Shown here in pieces: positions 1 to 6,681 of a DNA stretch of 13,247 nt. Each line of letters starts with the position of its first letter. Position 1 is the first letter of the stretch. Under the pieces are notes generated by a model. That model ran no database searches. It was given only the letters and a program-made list of their open reading frames with translations, and was not told the origin of the DNA. This DNA is from Actinomycetota bacterium (lineage in GTDB: Bacteria > Actinomycetota > Actinomycetes > S36-B12), in assembly GCA_009700485.1 (NCBI GenBank), contig WLLZ01000045.1:1-13247 (forward strand), read 5' to 3'. The position numbers and the translations under genes are program-made.

Positions 1-79
1 CGGCCTGCCGGTCGAGCACTACAACATCGCCAACCGCGACCTTTTCTTGCCGGCCGCCAGCGCGCACGATCGCGTACAC
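1..79 (-). CDS. rplU: 50S ribosomal protein L21, N-terminal fragment (cut by window edge)
   Basis: This is the first 26 codons of ribosomal protein L21, a 23S rRNA-binding protein of the large ribosomal subunit; the rest lies beyond base 1. The reverse complement reads MYAIVRAGGRQEKVAVGDVV, which matches the well-conserved actinobacterial L21 N-terminus (YAIV-x-GG-x-Q-x-KV-x-VGD). I chose the GTG at 79..77 because AGGAG at 90..86 then sits 6 nt upstream; the GTG one codon earlier (82..80) would leave only 3 nt, although it cannot be excluded. It follows the RNase E/G gene after about 100 nt. In actinobacteria this gene is normally followed by rpmA and obg, which would lie outside the window. 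The family assignment is secure from the sequence and its neighbour; the exact start is less so. Confidence 0.93.
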   Translation of the reverse strand, partial: MYAIVRAGGRQEKVAVGDVVVLDRQA

Positions 80-181
80 CACAAACTCCTACCTGTAAGT
101 CAATTCCCGGGATCTAGCCCCGCGAGATGGCAGCCTTTAGACCGCCTCCCGGCTAAGGGTACGGATAGCACCCTCGAGCGG
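80..181 (-). promoter_or_regulatory. Structured leader between rne and rplU
   Basis: The roughly 100 nt between the RNase E/G stop and rplU are G-rich on the transcribed strand and can fold. The clearest element is a 7-bp stem with a 5-nt loop at 174..156, in which AGGGTGC pairs with GTACCCT. It contains one G-U wobble that exists only in minus-strand RNA. Weaker 4-5 bp stems follow, for instance CGGG/CCCG around a 7-nt loop near 125-110. There is no run of U after any of them, so none looks like an intrinsic terminator. I found no convincing -35/-10 pair. A leader controlling ribosomal protein synthesis is possible, but I do not recognise it as a known L21 leader class. Confidence 0.3.
86..90 (-). 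promoter_or_regulatory. Ribosome binding site of rplU
   Basis: AGGAG on the minus strand lies 6 nt before the GTG at 79 and 3 nt before the alternative GTG at 82. The spacing favours the downstream start, which also gives the usual L21 N-terminus MYAIV. Confidence 0.7.
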
Positions 182-2563
182 TCAAACCGCCTCCTCCGAA
201 AGGGCTGTTTCGAGCACCTCCGGGGTGGCCACGAGCCCAGATTCGAGCACGGTTTCAGCGTCAAGGACGATTTCGCCGGCCAGTTCATAGGCGCGAGCGG
301 CCACATCGGCTGGATCCACCGCATTCGCCGGCCGCCGGTTCTTGGGCGAGATCTCGTGGTCATGGCCGTGGTCTGCCCCATTGCCGTTGTCAACCGGATG
401 CATTGAGATCCGAAGGCCCCGGCCGGCGCAGGCATCGCAGGGGGTCGAGAAGGACTCAATAAGCCCCGAGCCGATGCGCTTGCGGGTCATCTGCACCAGG
501 CCGAGCGAGGTGACTTCGGCAACTTGGTGCTTAGTGCGGTCACGGCCCAAGGACTCGACTAACCGGCGCAGCACCAAATCACGATTTACTTCGAGCACCA
601 TGTCGATGAAGTCGATGACGATGATGCCACCTACATCGCGCAGGCGAAGTTGGCGGACGATCTCTTCGGCCGCCTCCAAGTTGTTACTCGTGACAGTTTG
701 TTCGAGGTTACCGCCTTGGCCAATGAACTTGCCGGTGTTTACGTCAACCACCGTCATGGCTTCGGTGCGGTCAATCACCAGCGAACCACCCGATGGCAAG
801 AACACCTTGCGATCGAGTGCCTTCGCCAGTTGCTCATCGACCCGGTACTCGTCGAAGAGATCCTTATTCGAGACCCAATGCTGGAGGCGTTCGACGAGAT
901 CAGGCGCAATTCCATTTATATATGTGGTCACGGCCTCCCACGCCGCATCACCTGAGACAACCAACTTGTTTACATCTTCATTAAAGATGTCGCGCACGAC
1001 TTTGATGGCTAAATCAGGCTCACCATGAAGCAGGGTTGGTGGGGATGCGGTCTTAACCGCCTCAGCAATCGCCTCCGACTGTGCCTTCAGGCGCGTGATG
1101 TCCTGCTCAAGAGCCTCCTCGGGTGCGCCTTCAGCGGCGGTGCGAACAATGACACCAGCTTCTTCTGGAATGACGCGCTTAAGAATGTTCTTCAGTCGGG
1201 ACCGCTCGGTATCAGGCAACTTACGGCTGATGCCGGTCATCGAACCGTCTGGCACATAAACCAAGTACCGACCCGGTAGCGAGATCTGGCTGGTCAGGCG
1301 AGCACCCTTTTGACCAACCGGATCTTTAGTTACCTGCACCAAGATCGTGTCACCTGATTTCAGTGCGAATTCAATGCGCTTGGGCTGTCCATCAAGCCCG
1401 GCGGCATCCCAGTTCACTTCACCGGCATAGAGCACAGCGTTGCGCCCGCGGCCAATGTCAACGAACGCTGCTTCCATGCTCGGCAACACATTTTGGACTC
1501 GCCCTAAATAAACGTCTCCAACAATTGAGGACGAACTTCCGCGCGTGACGTAATGCTCGACTAGCACTCCATCTTCGAGTACCGCGATTTGAGTGCGGTC
1601 ACCAATCTGCCTAACCGCCATCACCCGATCAACTGATTCACGGCGGGCTAAGAACTCAGCCTCGGTCAAAATCGGTGCGCGGCGGCGCCCGGCCTCACGG
1701 CCTTCGCGGCGGCGCATCTTCTTGGCTTCTATCCGCGTTGAGCCACGCATTGAACTAGCTTCATCTTTTTTCGCGCTCGTACGTGGAGTACGCACTTTGA
1801 CAACGGTGTTGGGCGGATCATCCGGTGATGGTTCTACATCAGATTCACTGCCCCGGCGGCGACGGCGGCGACGGCGCGTTGTTGCCGAATTCTCCGAATC
1901 CTCATCGTCATCTGGCTCATCGCCGGCTTCACCTTGAGTATCAGAAGTATCGGCACTCGCATCTGCGCCTGACTCTGATTCCTCGGAGCGGCGGCGGCGC
2001 CCACGGCCCCCACGACGGCGACGGCGACGGCGCGCTTCGTCATCGGACTCCCCGGCAACGACGGCGCCAGATTCGTTAGTTGAACCTTCCGGTGCGGCCG
2101 GTGCATCAGCGATCGACGATTTGCTATTTGCCCGCTTGCGCACCGCGGCACGAGGCACCGGGGCGGGCTCAGCCGCCTGGAACAACGGCGCAATAAAGGC
2201 CGCACTCGGTGCTTTGCTATTCGGGGCCGGGGTTGCTTTGGTGGCCTCCGCTGACTTCTTGGTAGCTTTCTTGGTAGCTTTCTTGGCCGCCTTCTTCACC
2301 GGTTTCTCACCCGATGATTTCTCCGGCGATGATTTCTCCGGCGATGATTTCTCCGGCGCTGATTTCTCCGGCGCTGATTTCTCCGGCGCTGATTTCGCAC
2401 CTGATGTTTTATCTAGTGCAGTTTTCTTGGTAACTTTCTTCGCGGCTTTTTTCGCCGGCTTCTCGGCAACGGTTTCAATAGTTGCCGCCGGTGGTCCGGC
2501 CGGACGGCTAGCTGCACGCCGGCGGGGGGCTGGTGCGGTGATGGGTTCAGTTTTATCGACCAT
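182..2563 (-). CDS. rne: Ribonuclease E/G family endoribonuclease with long low-complexity N-terminus
   Basis: This is a single-strand-specific endoribonuclease that starts mRNA decay and processes rRNA. It has 793 residues. Residues 1 to about 300 are low-complexity: Ala/Lys-rich, then five-residue SAPEK/SSPEK repeats (about 57-87), then arginine blocks near 177-192 and 229-238 separated by Asp/Glu-rich stretches. An S1 RNA-binding domain follows (DVYLGRVQNVLPSMEAAFVD, about 351-370). The DNase I-like catalytic core carries the expected metal-binding aspartates in VVDVNTGKF (about D608) and IDFIDM (about D652 and D655). The Zn-link cysteines are present as CDAC (about 710-713), so the enzyme should be active. 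Only about 80 residues follow, including a His-rich HGHDHE, so the long C-terminal degradosome scaffold of E. coli RNase E is absent. The start is ATG with AAAGGAG 9 nt upstream. The gene follows the DUF2344 gene after 79 nt. The extended N-terminus is typical of actinobacterial RNase E. Confidence 0.96.
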   Translation of the reverse strand: MVDKTEPITAPAPRRRAASRPAGPPAATIETVAEKPAKKAAKKVTKKTALDKTSGAKSAPEKSAPEKSAPEKSSPEKSSPEKSSGEKPVKKAAKKATKKATKKSAEATKATPAPNSKAPSAAFIAPLFQAAEPAPVPRAAVRKRANSKSSIADAPAAPEGSTNESGAVVAGESDDEARRRRRRRGGRGRRRRSEESESGADASADTSDTQGEAGDEPDDDEDSENSATTRRRRRRRRGSESDVEPSPDDPPNTVVKVRTPRTSAKKDEASSMRGSTRIEAKKMRRREGREAGRRRAPILTEAEFLARRESVDRVMAVRQIGDRTQIAVLEDGVLVEHYVTRGSSSSIVGDVYLGRVQNVLPSMEAAFVDIGRGRNAVLYAGEVNWDAAGLDGQPKRIEFALKSGDTILVQVTKDPVGQKGARLTSQISLPGRYLVYVPDGSMTGISRKLPDTERSRLKNILKRVIPEEAGVIVRTAAEGAPEEALEQDITRLKAQSEAIAEAVKTASPPTLLHGEPDLAIKVVRDIFNEDVNKLVVSGDAAWEAVTTYINGIAPDLVERLQHWVSNKDLFDEYRVDEQLAKALDRKVFLPSGGSLVIDRTEAMTVVDVNTGKFIGQGGNLEQTVTSNNLEAAEEIVRQLRLRDVGGIIVIDFIDMVLEVNRDLVLRRLVESLGRDRTKHQVAEVTSLGLVQMTRKRIGSGLIESFSTPCDACAGRGLRISMHPVDNGNGADHGHDHEISPKNRRPANAVDPADVAARAYELAGEIVLDAETVLESGLVATPEVLETALSEEAV
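2301..2405 (-). repeat. 15-bp tandem repeat array inside rne
   Basis: Five near-identical 15-bp units occupy 2316-2390 (plus-strand unit GATTTCTCCGGCGAT or ...GCT). Diverged copies flank them at 2301-2315 and 2391-2405. Because 15 is a multiple of three the reading frame is kept, and the array encodes repeated K-S-[AS]-P-E in the disordered N-terminus of RNase E/G. The only differences among the central units are the last two bases (AT in two units, CT in three), so the copies appear recent or are being homogenised. Copy number could vary between strains. Confidence 0.9.
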
Positions 2564-2572
2564 TGGGTCGTA

Positions 2573-2579
2573 CTCCTTT
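2573..2579 (-). promoter_or_regulatory. Ribosome binding site of rne
   Basis: AAAGGAG on the minus strand, 9 nt before the ATG at 2563, is one of the strongest Shine-Dalgarno matches in the window. It fixes the start of the long N-terminal extension. It lies 5 nt downstream of the second hairpin of the rne leader. Confidence 0.85.
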
Positions 2580-2584
2580 AGGGG

Positions 2585-2609
2585 TCAAGCACCGGTTTCC
2601 CGGTGTTGA
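2585..2609 (-). promoter_or_regulatory. rne leader hairpin 2 (GAAA tetraloop)
   Basis: In minus-strand RNA, UCAA then CACCGG pair with CCGGUG then UUGA across a GAAA loop. This gives a 10-bp stem with one bulged C at 2589. GAAA is a classic stable GNRA tetraloop. The hairpin ends 5 nt before the Shine-Dalgarno sequence of rne. No U-tract follows, so it is not a Rho-independent terminator. Confidence 0.65.
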
Positions 2610-2618
2610 CGTGTCGGG

Positions 2619-2642
2619 TGGGCGCTCGTTACCGATCGCCCA
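2619..2642 (-). promoter_or_regulatory. rne leader hairpin 1 (GTAA tetraloop)
   Basis: Directly after the TGA of the upstream gene, minus-strand RNA can pair UGGGCG with CGCCCA. One A-G mismatch follows, then UCG pairs with CGA across a GUAA loop, which is also of the GNRA type. With the hairpin at 2585-2609, 49 of the 79 intergenic bases are in two stem-loops separated by 9 nt. Confidence 0.55.
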
Positions 2643-3392
2643 TCAAGTCTTAGCGGCGGCCAGCGGCGCGCGGTCGGGGGTAAATGGATCTCCCACGGTC
2701 GCACCGACTGGGTCGAGCGGCCCCTGTGCCAGCCGAGTCACCCTTGGGGGCGCTGGCGGCACGAGGTCCACTACCTGCCGTAGCGCAGTAAGTACATCGT
2801 CGGGTCTTACTGACGGTGTGGCATGCCGAACTACCGCCATGAGTATTGCACACTCCGGCCCAGATTCAACCACTAGCGAGACCACCGGCCCCCGGGCGTC
2901 AAAAGTCCGAACCCCATTTTTCGTGAGGCGCTCAACCATCACTTCGCCCTGAGCCATTAGTTTTTGGGCTGCAATCTCGACTTCGGCGACCCCCAGCCCG
3001 GGGAGCTCAATTTGCCAAATACTGGCTTCGAGGCGCTGGACGAAATCCGGGGTATTGGCCTCAACCACCTCCACGATGTCTAGGCCCGGGGGCAGGGCCT
3101 CGTCTAGAGCAGCACGCACCGCAGCCGGGTCGCAGCGCTCGGTGACCCCGATTTCGACATATTCGGCTTCACTCGCCACCCCGGTAGGCGCCGAGTTGGC
3201 GTACGAGACTTTGGGATGCGGGGAGAAACCGGCACTAAATGCCATCGGGATTTCAGCCCGACGCAGCGCCCGCTCCAGCGCCCGCTGAAAATCGCGGTGG
3301 CTGGAAAATCTCAAACGACCGCGCTTGGCGTATCGCAGCCGCAGGCGCTGCACCGTTGGCGCGACATCGCGAACCGGAGCCTGTCGAGCCAT
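2643..3392 (-). CDS. TIGR03936 / DUF2344 radical SAM-linked protein
   Basis: A 249-residue protein of the small family that accompanies, or is fused to, TIGR03960-type radical SAM enzymes; its biochemical function is unknown. Recognisable features are the N-terminal RLRYAKRGRLRFSSHRDFQR and the block AGFSPHPKVSYANSAPTGV followed by SEAEYVEIGV (about residues 30-85), both hallmark stretches of the family. There is no signal peptide or membrane segment, so it should be cytoplasmic. The frame stays open upstream to 3605, but that part lies inside the radical SAM gene and is not protein-like in composition. I chose the ATG at 3392, one base after the radical SAM stop (TGA-G-ATG), which implies translational coupling. 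No clear Shine-Dalgarno sequence is present, consistent with re-initiation. The C-terminal 35 residues are Pro/Ala-rich. Confidence 0.9.
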   Translation of the reverse strand: MARQAPVRDVAPTVQRLRLRYAKRGRLRFSSHRDFQRALERALRRAEIPMAFSAGFSPHPKVSYANSAPTGVASEAEYVEIGVTERCDPAAVRAALDEALPPGLDIVEVVEANTPDFVQRLEASIWQIELPGLGVAEVEIAAQKLMAQGEVMVERLTKNGVRTFDARGPVVSLVVESGPECAILMAVVRHATPSVRPDDVLTALRQVVDLVPPAPPRVTRLAQGPLDPVGATVGDPFTPDRAPLAAAKT

Positions 3393-3393
3393 C

Positions 3394-5409
3394 TCAGTTA
3401 GGTAATTGCGCGTAGTGTTCGGCGACCGGCGCATGATCAGGGACCTTAGGCATTGGCAAATCAGTGACCCCGGTAGGGCCCACCTGAATTTCGGTGTCCA
3501 TTTGATCGCAAACACCACAGTCAAAGCACGGGGTCCAGCGGCAATCATCAATTGCGACTTCATCCAGTGCCGCCTGCCAGTCTTCCCACAACCAGTCAGA
3601 GTCAAGCCCAGAATCTAAGTGATCCCAAGGGAGAACTTCGGTTTTCATGCGCTCACGGGTGGTGTACCAATTGACGTCGACTACCTGACCCGCAAGAGCT
3701 CGCTCAGCCGCACCCATCCAGCGGTCATAGGAGAAATGCTCGCTCCATCCGTCAAATCTGGCACCGTCTTGCCAGGCCGCGAGAATTACCGCACCCACCC
3801 GTCGATCACCGCGTGACAATAAACCTTCAACAATGCCCGGCTTGCCATCGTGATAGCGGATGCCGATTGCCTTTCCGTAATTGCGATCTGAGCGAATAGC
3901 ATCACGCAGCTTTGCTAAACGCGAGTCTGTCGTCTCGTGATCGAGTTGCGCGGCCCACTGAAATGGCGTGTGTGGCTTGGGCACGAAACCACCGATGGAT
4001 ACCGTGCATTTGATATCACGGGAGCCGGTTGCTTCACGCCCGGCTTTGATCACATCGCGGGCTAGTTGGGCTATCTGCAGTACATCCTCATCAGTTTCGG
4101 TTGGTAACCCGCACATGAAATACAGTTTCACCTGCCGCCAACCCGCCGAATAAGCAGTTGTCACTGTGCGAATTAAATCTTCTTCGGTTACCTGCTTATT
4201 GATTACCTTGCGCATCCGCTCACTGCCGCCCTCTGGGGCAAAAGTTAGGCCGCTGCGCCGACCATTGCGCGATAGTTCATTTGCTAATTCAACATTGAAT
4301 GCATCAACACGAGTGCTGGGCAGCGAGAGCGAAGTCTGTGATCCTTCATACCTATCGGCGAGATTTCGTGCAATATCACCGATCTCTGAATGGTCAGCAC
4401 TCGACAGTGAAAGCAATCCGACTTCCTCGTACCCGGTCTTCTTCAGGCCGTTTTCGACCATTGCTGCAATCCCGGTAATACTGCGTTCGCGTACCGGGCG
4501 GGTGATCATCCCGGCTTGGCAGAAGCGACACCCTCGTGTGCAACCACGAAAAATCTCAACGCTCATTCTCTCGTGCACGGTCTCAGCCAGGGGAACCAGC
4601 GGTTGTTTGGGATACGGCCAACTATCGAGATCCATCAAGGTGTGCTTGCGAACCCGCCATGGCACCTTGGGTGCCGCTGGCGTTACCCGCTGGATCCGCC
4701 CATCTTCTAGGTACTCGACCTCGTATAGGGCCGGGACATAAATAACACCGGTCTTGGCAAGTTCAAAGAGTAACCCGGCGCGCCCACCTGGGCAGCCCGC
4801 CTGCTTCCAGTCGCGGGTGATATCAGTAATGAGGAGTACGGCTTCTTCACCATCACCAAGTACCGCGGCATCGATGAAGTCGGCAATTGGCTCTGGATTA
4901 AAGGCTGCATGGCCGCCCGCGATAACTATCGGGTGCGAGTCATCGCGATCAGCCGCGAGCAGCGGGATATTAGCGAGTGACAAGGCACTGAGCATGTTCG
5001 TGTAGCCCAGCTCGGTCGAGAATGACAACCCGAAGATGTCAAAATCTCCGACCGGGCGGTGGCCATCGACCGTGAATTGCGGCACGTTGGCCTCGCGCAT
5101 CAGCGCCTCGAGGTCTGGCCAAATCGCATACGTGCGCTCGGCGAGTGCATCATCTCGCTCGTTAATTACTTCGTACAGAATCTGCACGCCTTGATTCGGT
5201 GCACCAACCTCATAGGCATCCGGGTACATAAGGACCCAACGCACCTGAACGTCGTCCCAATTCTTCAGGGTGGCATTTAGTTCACCGCCGACATACTGGA
5301 TCGGCTTGTTGACCAGGGGTAGTAGCAACTCGAGTTGGTCGAAGACAGAAACCCCTCGTCTAACTAAATCTGAAACCGTCATGGGCGTAAGGGTACCCAC
5401 CGAGTCCAT
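3394..5409 (-). CDS. TIGR03960-type B12-binding-domain radical SAM protein
   Basis: A 671-residue radical SAM enzyme of unknown substrate. Residues about 55-200 resemble the B12-binding-like N-terminal domain found in this class (YPDAYEVGAPNQGVQILYEV; FGLSFSTELGYTNML; IVIAGGHAAFNPEP; LGDGEEAV). The radical SAM motif is FRGCTRGCRFCQAGM, with the 4Fe-4S cysteines at 290, 294 and 297. A cysteine-rich CRWTPCFDCGVC near residues 632-644 is typical of TIGR03960 and may bind a further metal site. The start is uncertain. The ATG at 5409 has AGGA only 1 nt upstream. The in-frame GTG at 5400 would have AGGA 10 nt away, and the ATG at 5382 has no Shine-Dalgarno. Family members usually begin close to the FDQLELLLPLVNKPIQYVGGE region, so a few N-terminal residues may be spurious. 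The gene is coupled to its DUF2344 partner 1 nt downstream. Confidence 0.93.
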   Translation of the reverse strand: MDSVGTLTPMTVSDLVRRGVSVFDQLELLLPLVNKPIQYVGGELNATLKNWDDVQVRWVLMYPDAYEVGAPNQGVQILYEVINERDDALAERTYAIWPDLEALMREANVPQFTVDGHRPVGDFDIFGLSFSTELGYTNMLSALSLANIPLLAADRDDSHPIVIAGGHAAFNPEPIADFIDAAVLGDGEEAVLLITDITRDWKQAGCPGGRAGLLFELAKTGVIYVPALYEVEYLEDGRIQRVTPAAPKVPWRVRKHTLMDLDSWPYPKQPLVPLAETVHERMSVEIFRGCTRGCRFCQAGMITRPVRERSITGIAAMVENGLKKTGYEEVGLLSLSSADHSEIGDIARNLADRYEGSQTSLSLPSTRVDAFNVELANELSRNGRRSGLTFAPEGGSERMRKVINKQVTEEDLIRTVTTAYSAGWRQVKLYFMCGLPTETDEDVLQIAQLARDVIKAGREATGSRDIKCTVSIGGFVPKPHTPFQWAAQLDHETTDSRLAKLRDAIRSDRNYGKAIGIRYHDGKPGIVEGLLSRGDRRVGAVILAAWQDGARFDGWSEHFSYDRWMGAAERALAGQVVDVNWYTTRERMKTEVLPWDHLDSGLDSDWLWEDWQAALDEVAIDDCRWTPCFDCGVCDQMDTEIQVGPTGVTDLPMPKVPDHAPVAEHYAQLPN

Positions 5410-5494
5410 ATCCTGCTGTGTGCCCCGCTATGGCCGGTAACGCCGCAAGCATTTCGCGCACTTCGCTCAGGCTTTTTTGAGTGGTTAAGGGCAC
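5360..5494 (-). CDS. Possible small ORF overlapping the rodA stop and radical SAM start
   Basis: A GTG overlaps the rodA stop codon by one base (TAGTG, 5496..5492), the same style of junction as mrdA/rodA. It opens a 44-codon frame reading MPLTTQKSLSEVREMLAALP and on through an Ala/Gly-rich part to TAG at 5362..5360. The first part could form an amphipathic helix. The last 50 bases overlap the radical SAM gene in another frame. There is no Shine-Dalgarno sequence, I recognise no family, and an open frame of this length could occur by chance. I record it as a candidate only. Confidence 0.2.
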   Translation of the reverse strand: MPLTTQKSLSEVREMLAALPAIAGHTAGYGLGGYPYAHDGFRFS

Positions 5495-6681
5495 TAAGTT
5501 AGTGAGGTTCGAGCCGAGTGCAGGCGCACATTTTCAAGGAGTCCGATGGCGATCCAAGTCGACATCATCGAGGTACCGCCCGCCGATACCAATGGCAATG
5601 GGATACCGGTAATTGGCATGATGCCCAATGTCATACCAATGTTCTCGAAAGTCTGGAATGCCAACCAAGCAACGACTCCGGTGGCAATGAGGCGACCATA
5701 AAGGTCATCGGCTTTCTGAGCGACGCGAATTGCTCGCCACAAAATCACACAAAAAAGAAGAATCAATAATGCCGATCCAGCGAAGCCGAGTTCTTCGCCA
5801 ACGACGGTGAAAATGAAATCACTCTCATTAACCGGCACAAATTTACCCTGGGTCTGCGGGCCCTCAAAAAGTCCATAACCTGTCCAGCCGCCGCCGCCGA
5901 CAGCAATACGGGCCTGGGTGGCGTTATAGGTCGCCCCTCCCGGCGCGCCCGTGGGGTTCAGGAATGAAGTAAGTCTCGAAACTTGATATGACTGCAACAG
6001 TCCCAATTGCACGGCGAGCAAGATGCCGATGATCGCACCGCCAATCAAACCGATAACCCAGCGCCGCCGCGCACCTGACACCGCGATGATTGAAAGCGCC
6101 ACCGATCCCAAAACCAGCACGGTTCCGGTGTCGTTTTGCACCAAGATAATTAGAATCGGTAACACCGCAACGCCGACTGACATGAGCACATCACGATCGT
6201 GCGGCTCACTTTCGAAATCTCGCTTCTCGGCAAGAATCGCCGCCATCATGATGATGATGGCGATCTTGGCGAACTCTGATGGCTGGATAGTGAACCCGCC
6301 GGGTAAATCAATCCAAGCTCGCGCACCAGCTATTGAGGTCCCTAACCCCGGAATGAAAACAACCAGCAGCAGTAACACCGAACCGATGTAAATAAGCGGC
6401 GTGTACGCCCGCAGCCAGCGGTAGTCAAGTCGCGATGCGAAGAACCCCAAGACCATGGCGACCACCACATTTATTAGGTGGCGCTTCAAATATGACTGTG
6501 GGTCATTTTCTGACGCCATATCGGCTCGGCTGGCAGACCAAACCAACACCGAACCAAAAATCGTGATACCAACCGCCGCGACCAGTAAAACCCAGTCCAG
6601 ATCACGCCAATACGCGCTCCCGCGCGAACGCTGCGCCGACGTTGGTCGTGACATTGAGTCGGTCGCCGAGAATGAACTCAT
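5494..6681 (-). CDS. rodA: Rod shape-determining SEDS peptidoglycan glycosyltransferase RodA
   Basis: A 395-residue polytopic membrane protein of the SEDS family, which polymerises lipid II into glycan strands for lateral-wall growth together with PBP2. Residues 1-29 are cytoplasmic. About ten hydrophobic segments follow, starting with DWVLLVAAVGITIFGSVLVW. Family signatures are IDLPGGFTIQPSEFAKIAII (about 124-143) and the extracellular loop FVPVNESDFIFTVVGEELGF (281-300), whose aspartate (D288) corresponds to the catalytic Asp of RodA. The C-terminal NIGMTLGIMPITGIPLPLVS followed by AGGTSMM (347-373) is another signature. I prefer RodA over FtsW because the gene directly follows mrdA in the mre cluster. 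Its ATG overlaps the mrdA stop by one base (TAATG), so the two subunits of the synthase are likely produced in a fixed ratio. Confidence 0.96.
   Translation of the reverse strand: MSSFSATDSMSRPTSAQRSRGSAYWRDLDWVLLVAAVGITIFGSVLVWSASRADMASENDPQSYLKRHLINVVVAMVLGFFASRLDYRWLRAYTPLIYIGSVLLLLVVFIPGLGTSIAGARAWIDLPGGFTIQPSEFAKIAIIIMMAAILAEKRDFESEPHDRDVLMSVGVAVLPILIILVQNDTGTVLVLGSVALSIIAVSGARRRWVIGLIGGAIIGILLAVQLGLLQSYQVSRLTSFLNPTGAPGGATYNATQARIAVGGGGWTGYGLFEGPQTQGKFVPVNESDFIFTVVGEELGFAGSALLILLFCVILWRAIRVAQKADDLYGRLIATGVVAWLAFQTFENIGMTLGIMPITGIPLPLVSAGGTSMMSTWIAIGLLENVRLHSARTSLT

Noticed and set aside
342..1028. Plus-strand open frame of 228 codons opposite the RNase E/G catalytic core
   Set aside because: It is antisense to highly conserved catalytic sequence and has low-complexity Ser/Arg/Thr content, a codon-bias shadow.
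1834..2060. Arginine-coding CGG/CGC runs as a CRISPR or short-repeat array
   Set aside because: No repeat-spacer structure; the runs simply encode polyarginine in RNase E/G.
2121..2609. Plus-strand open frame of 162 codons with ADFSG-type repeats resembling a pentapeptide-repeat protein
   Set aside because: It is the antisense reading of the 15-bp repeat that encodes S-[AS]-P-E-K in RNase E/G. The apparent pentapeptide pattern is an artefact of the repeat, and the sense frame has the good start signal and domains.
3393..3605. 71-codon upstream extension of the DUF2344 frame
   Set aside because: It lies wholly within the radical SAM gene, its residues do not resemble the family, and an ATG exactly one base after the radical SAM stop gives the normal family N-terminus.
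5470..5486. A-AAA-AAG slippery heptamer suggesting programmed frameshifting
   Set aside because: The heptamer is not in the required phase of any supported upstream frame, and no upstream coding frame reaches it after the rodA stop.
5470..5490. CTCA/TGAG with an A6 tract after rodA as an intrinsic terminator
   Set aside because: The stem is only four base pairs, and the A/T tract lies in the loop instead of following a GC-rich stem.
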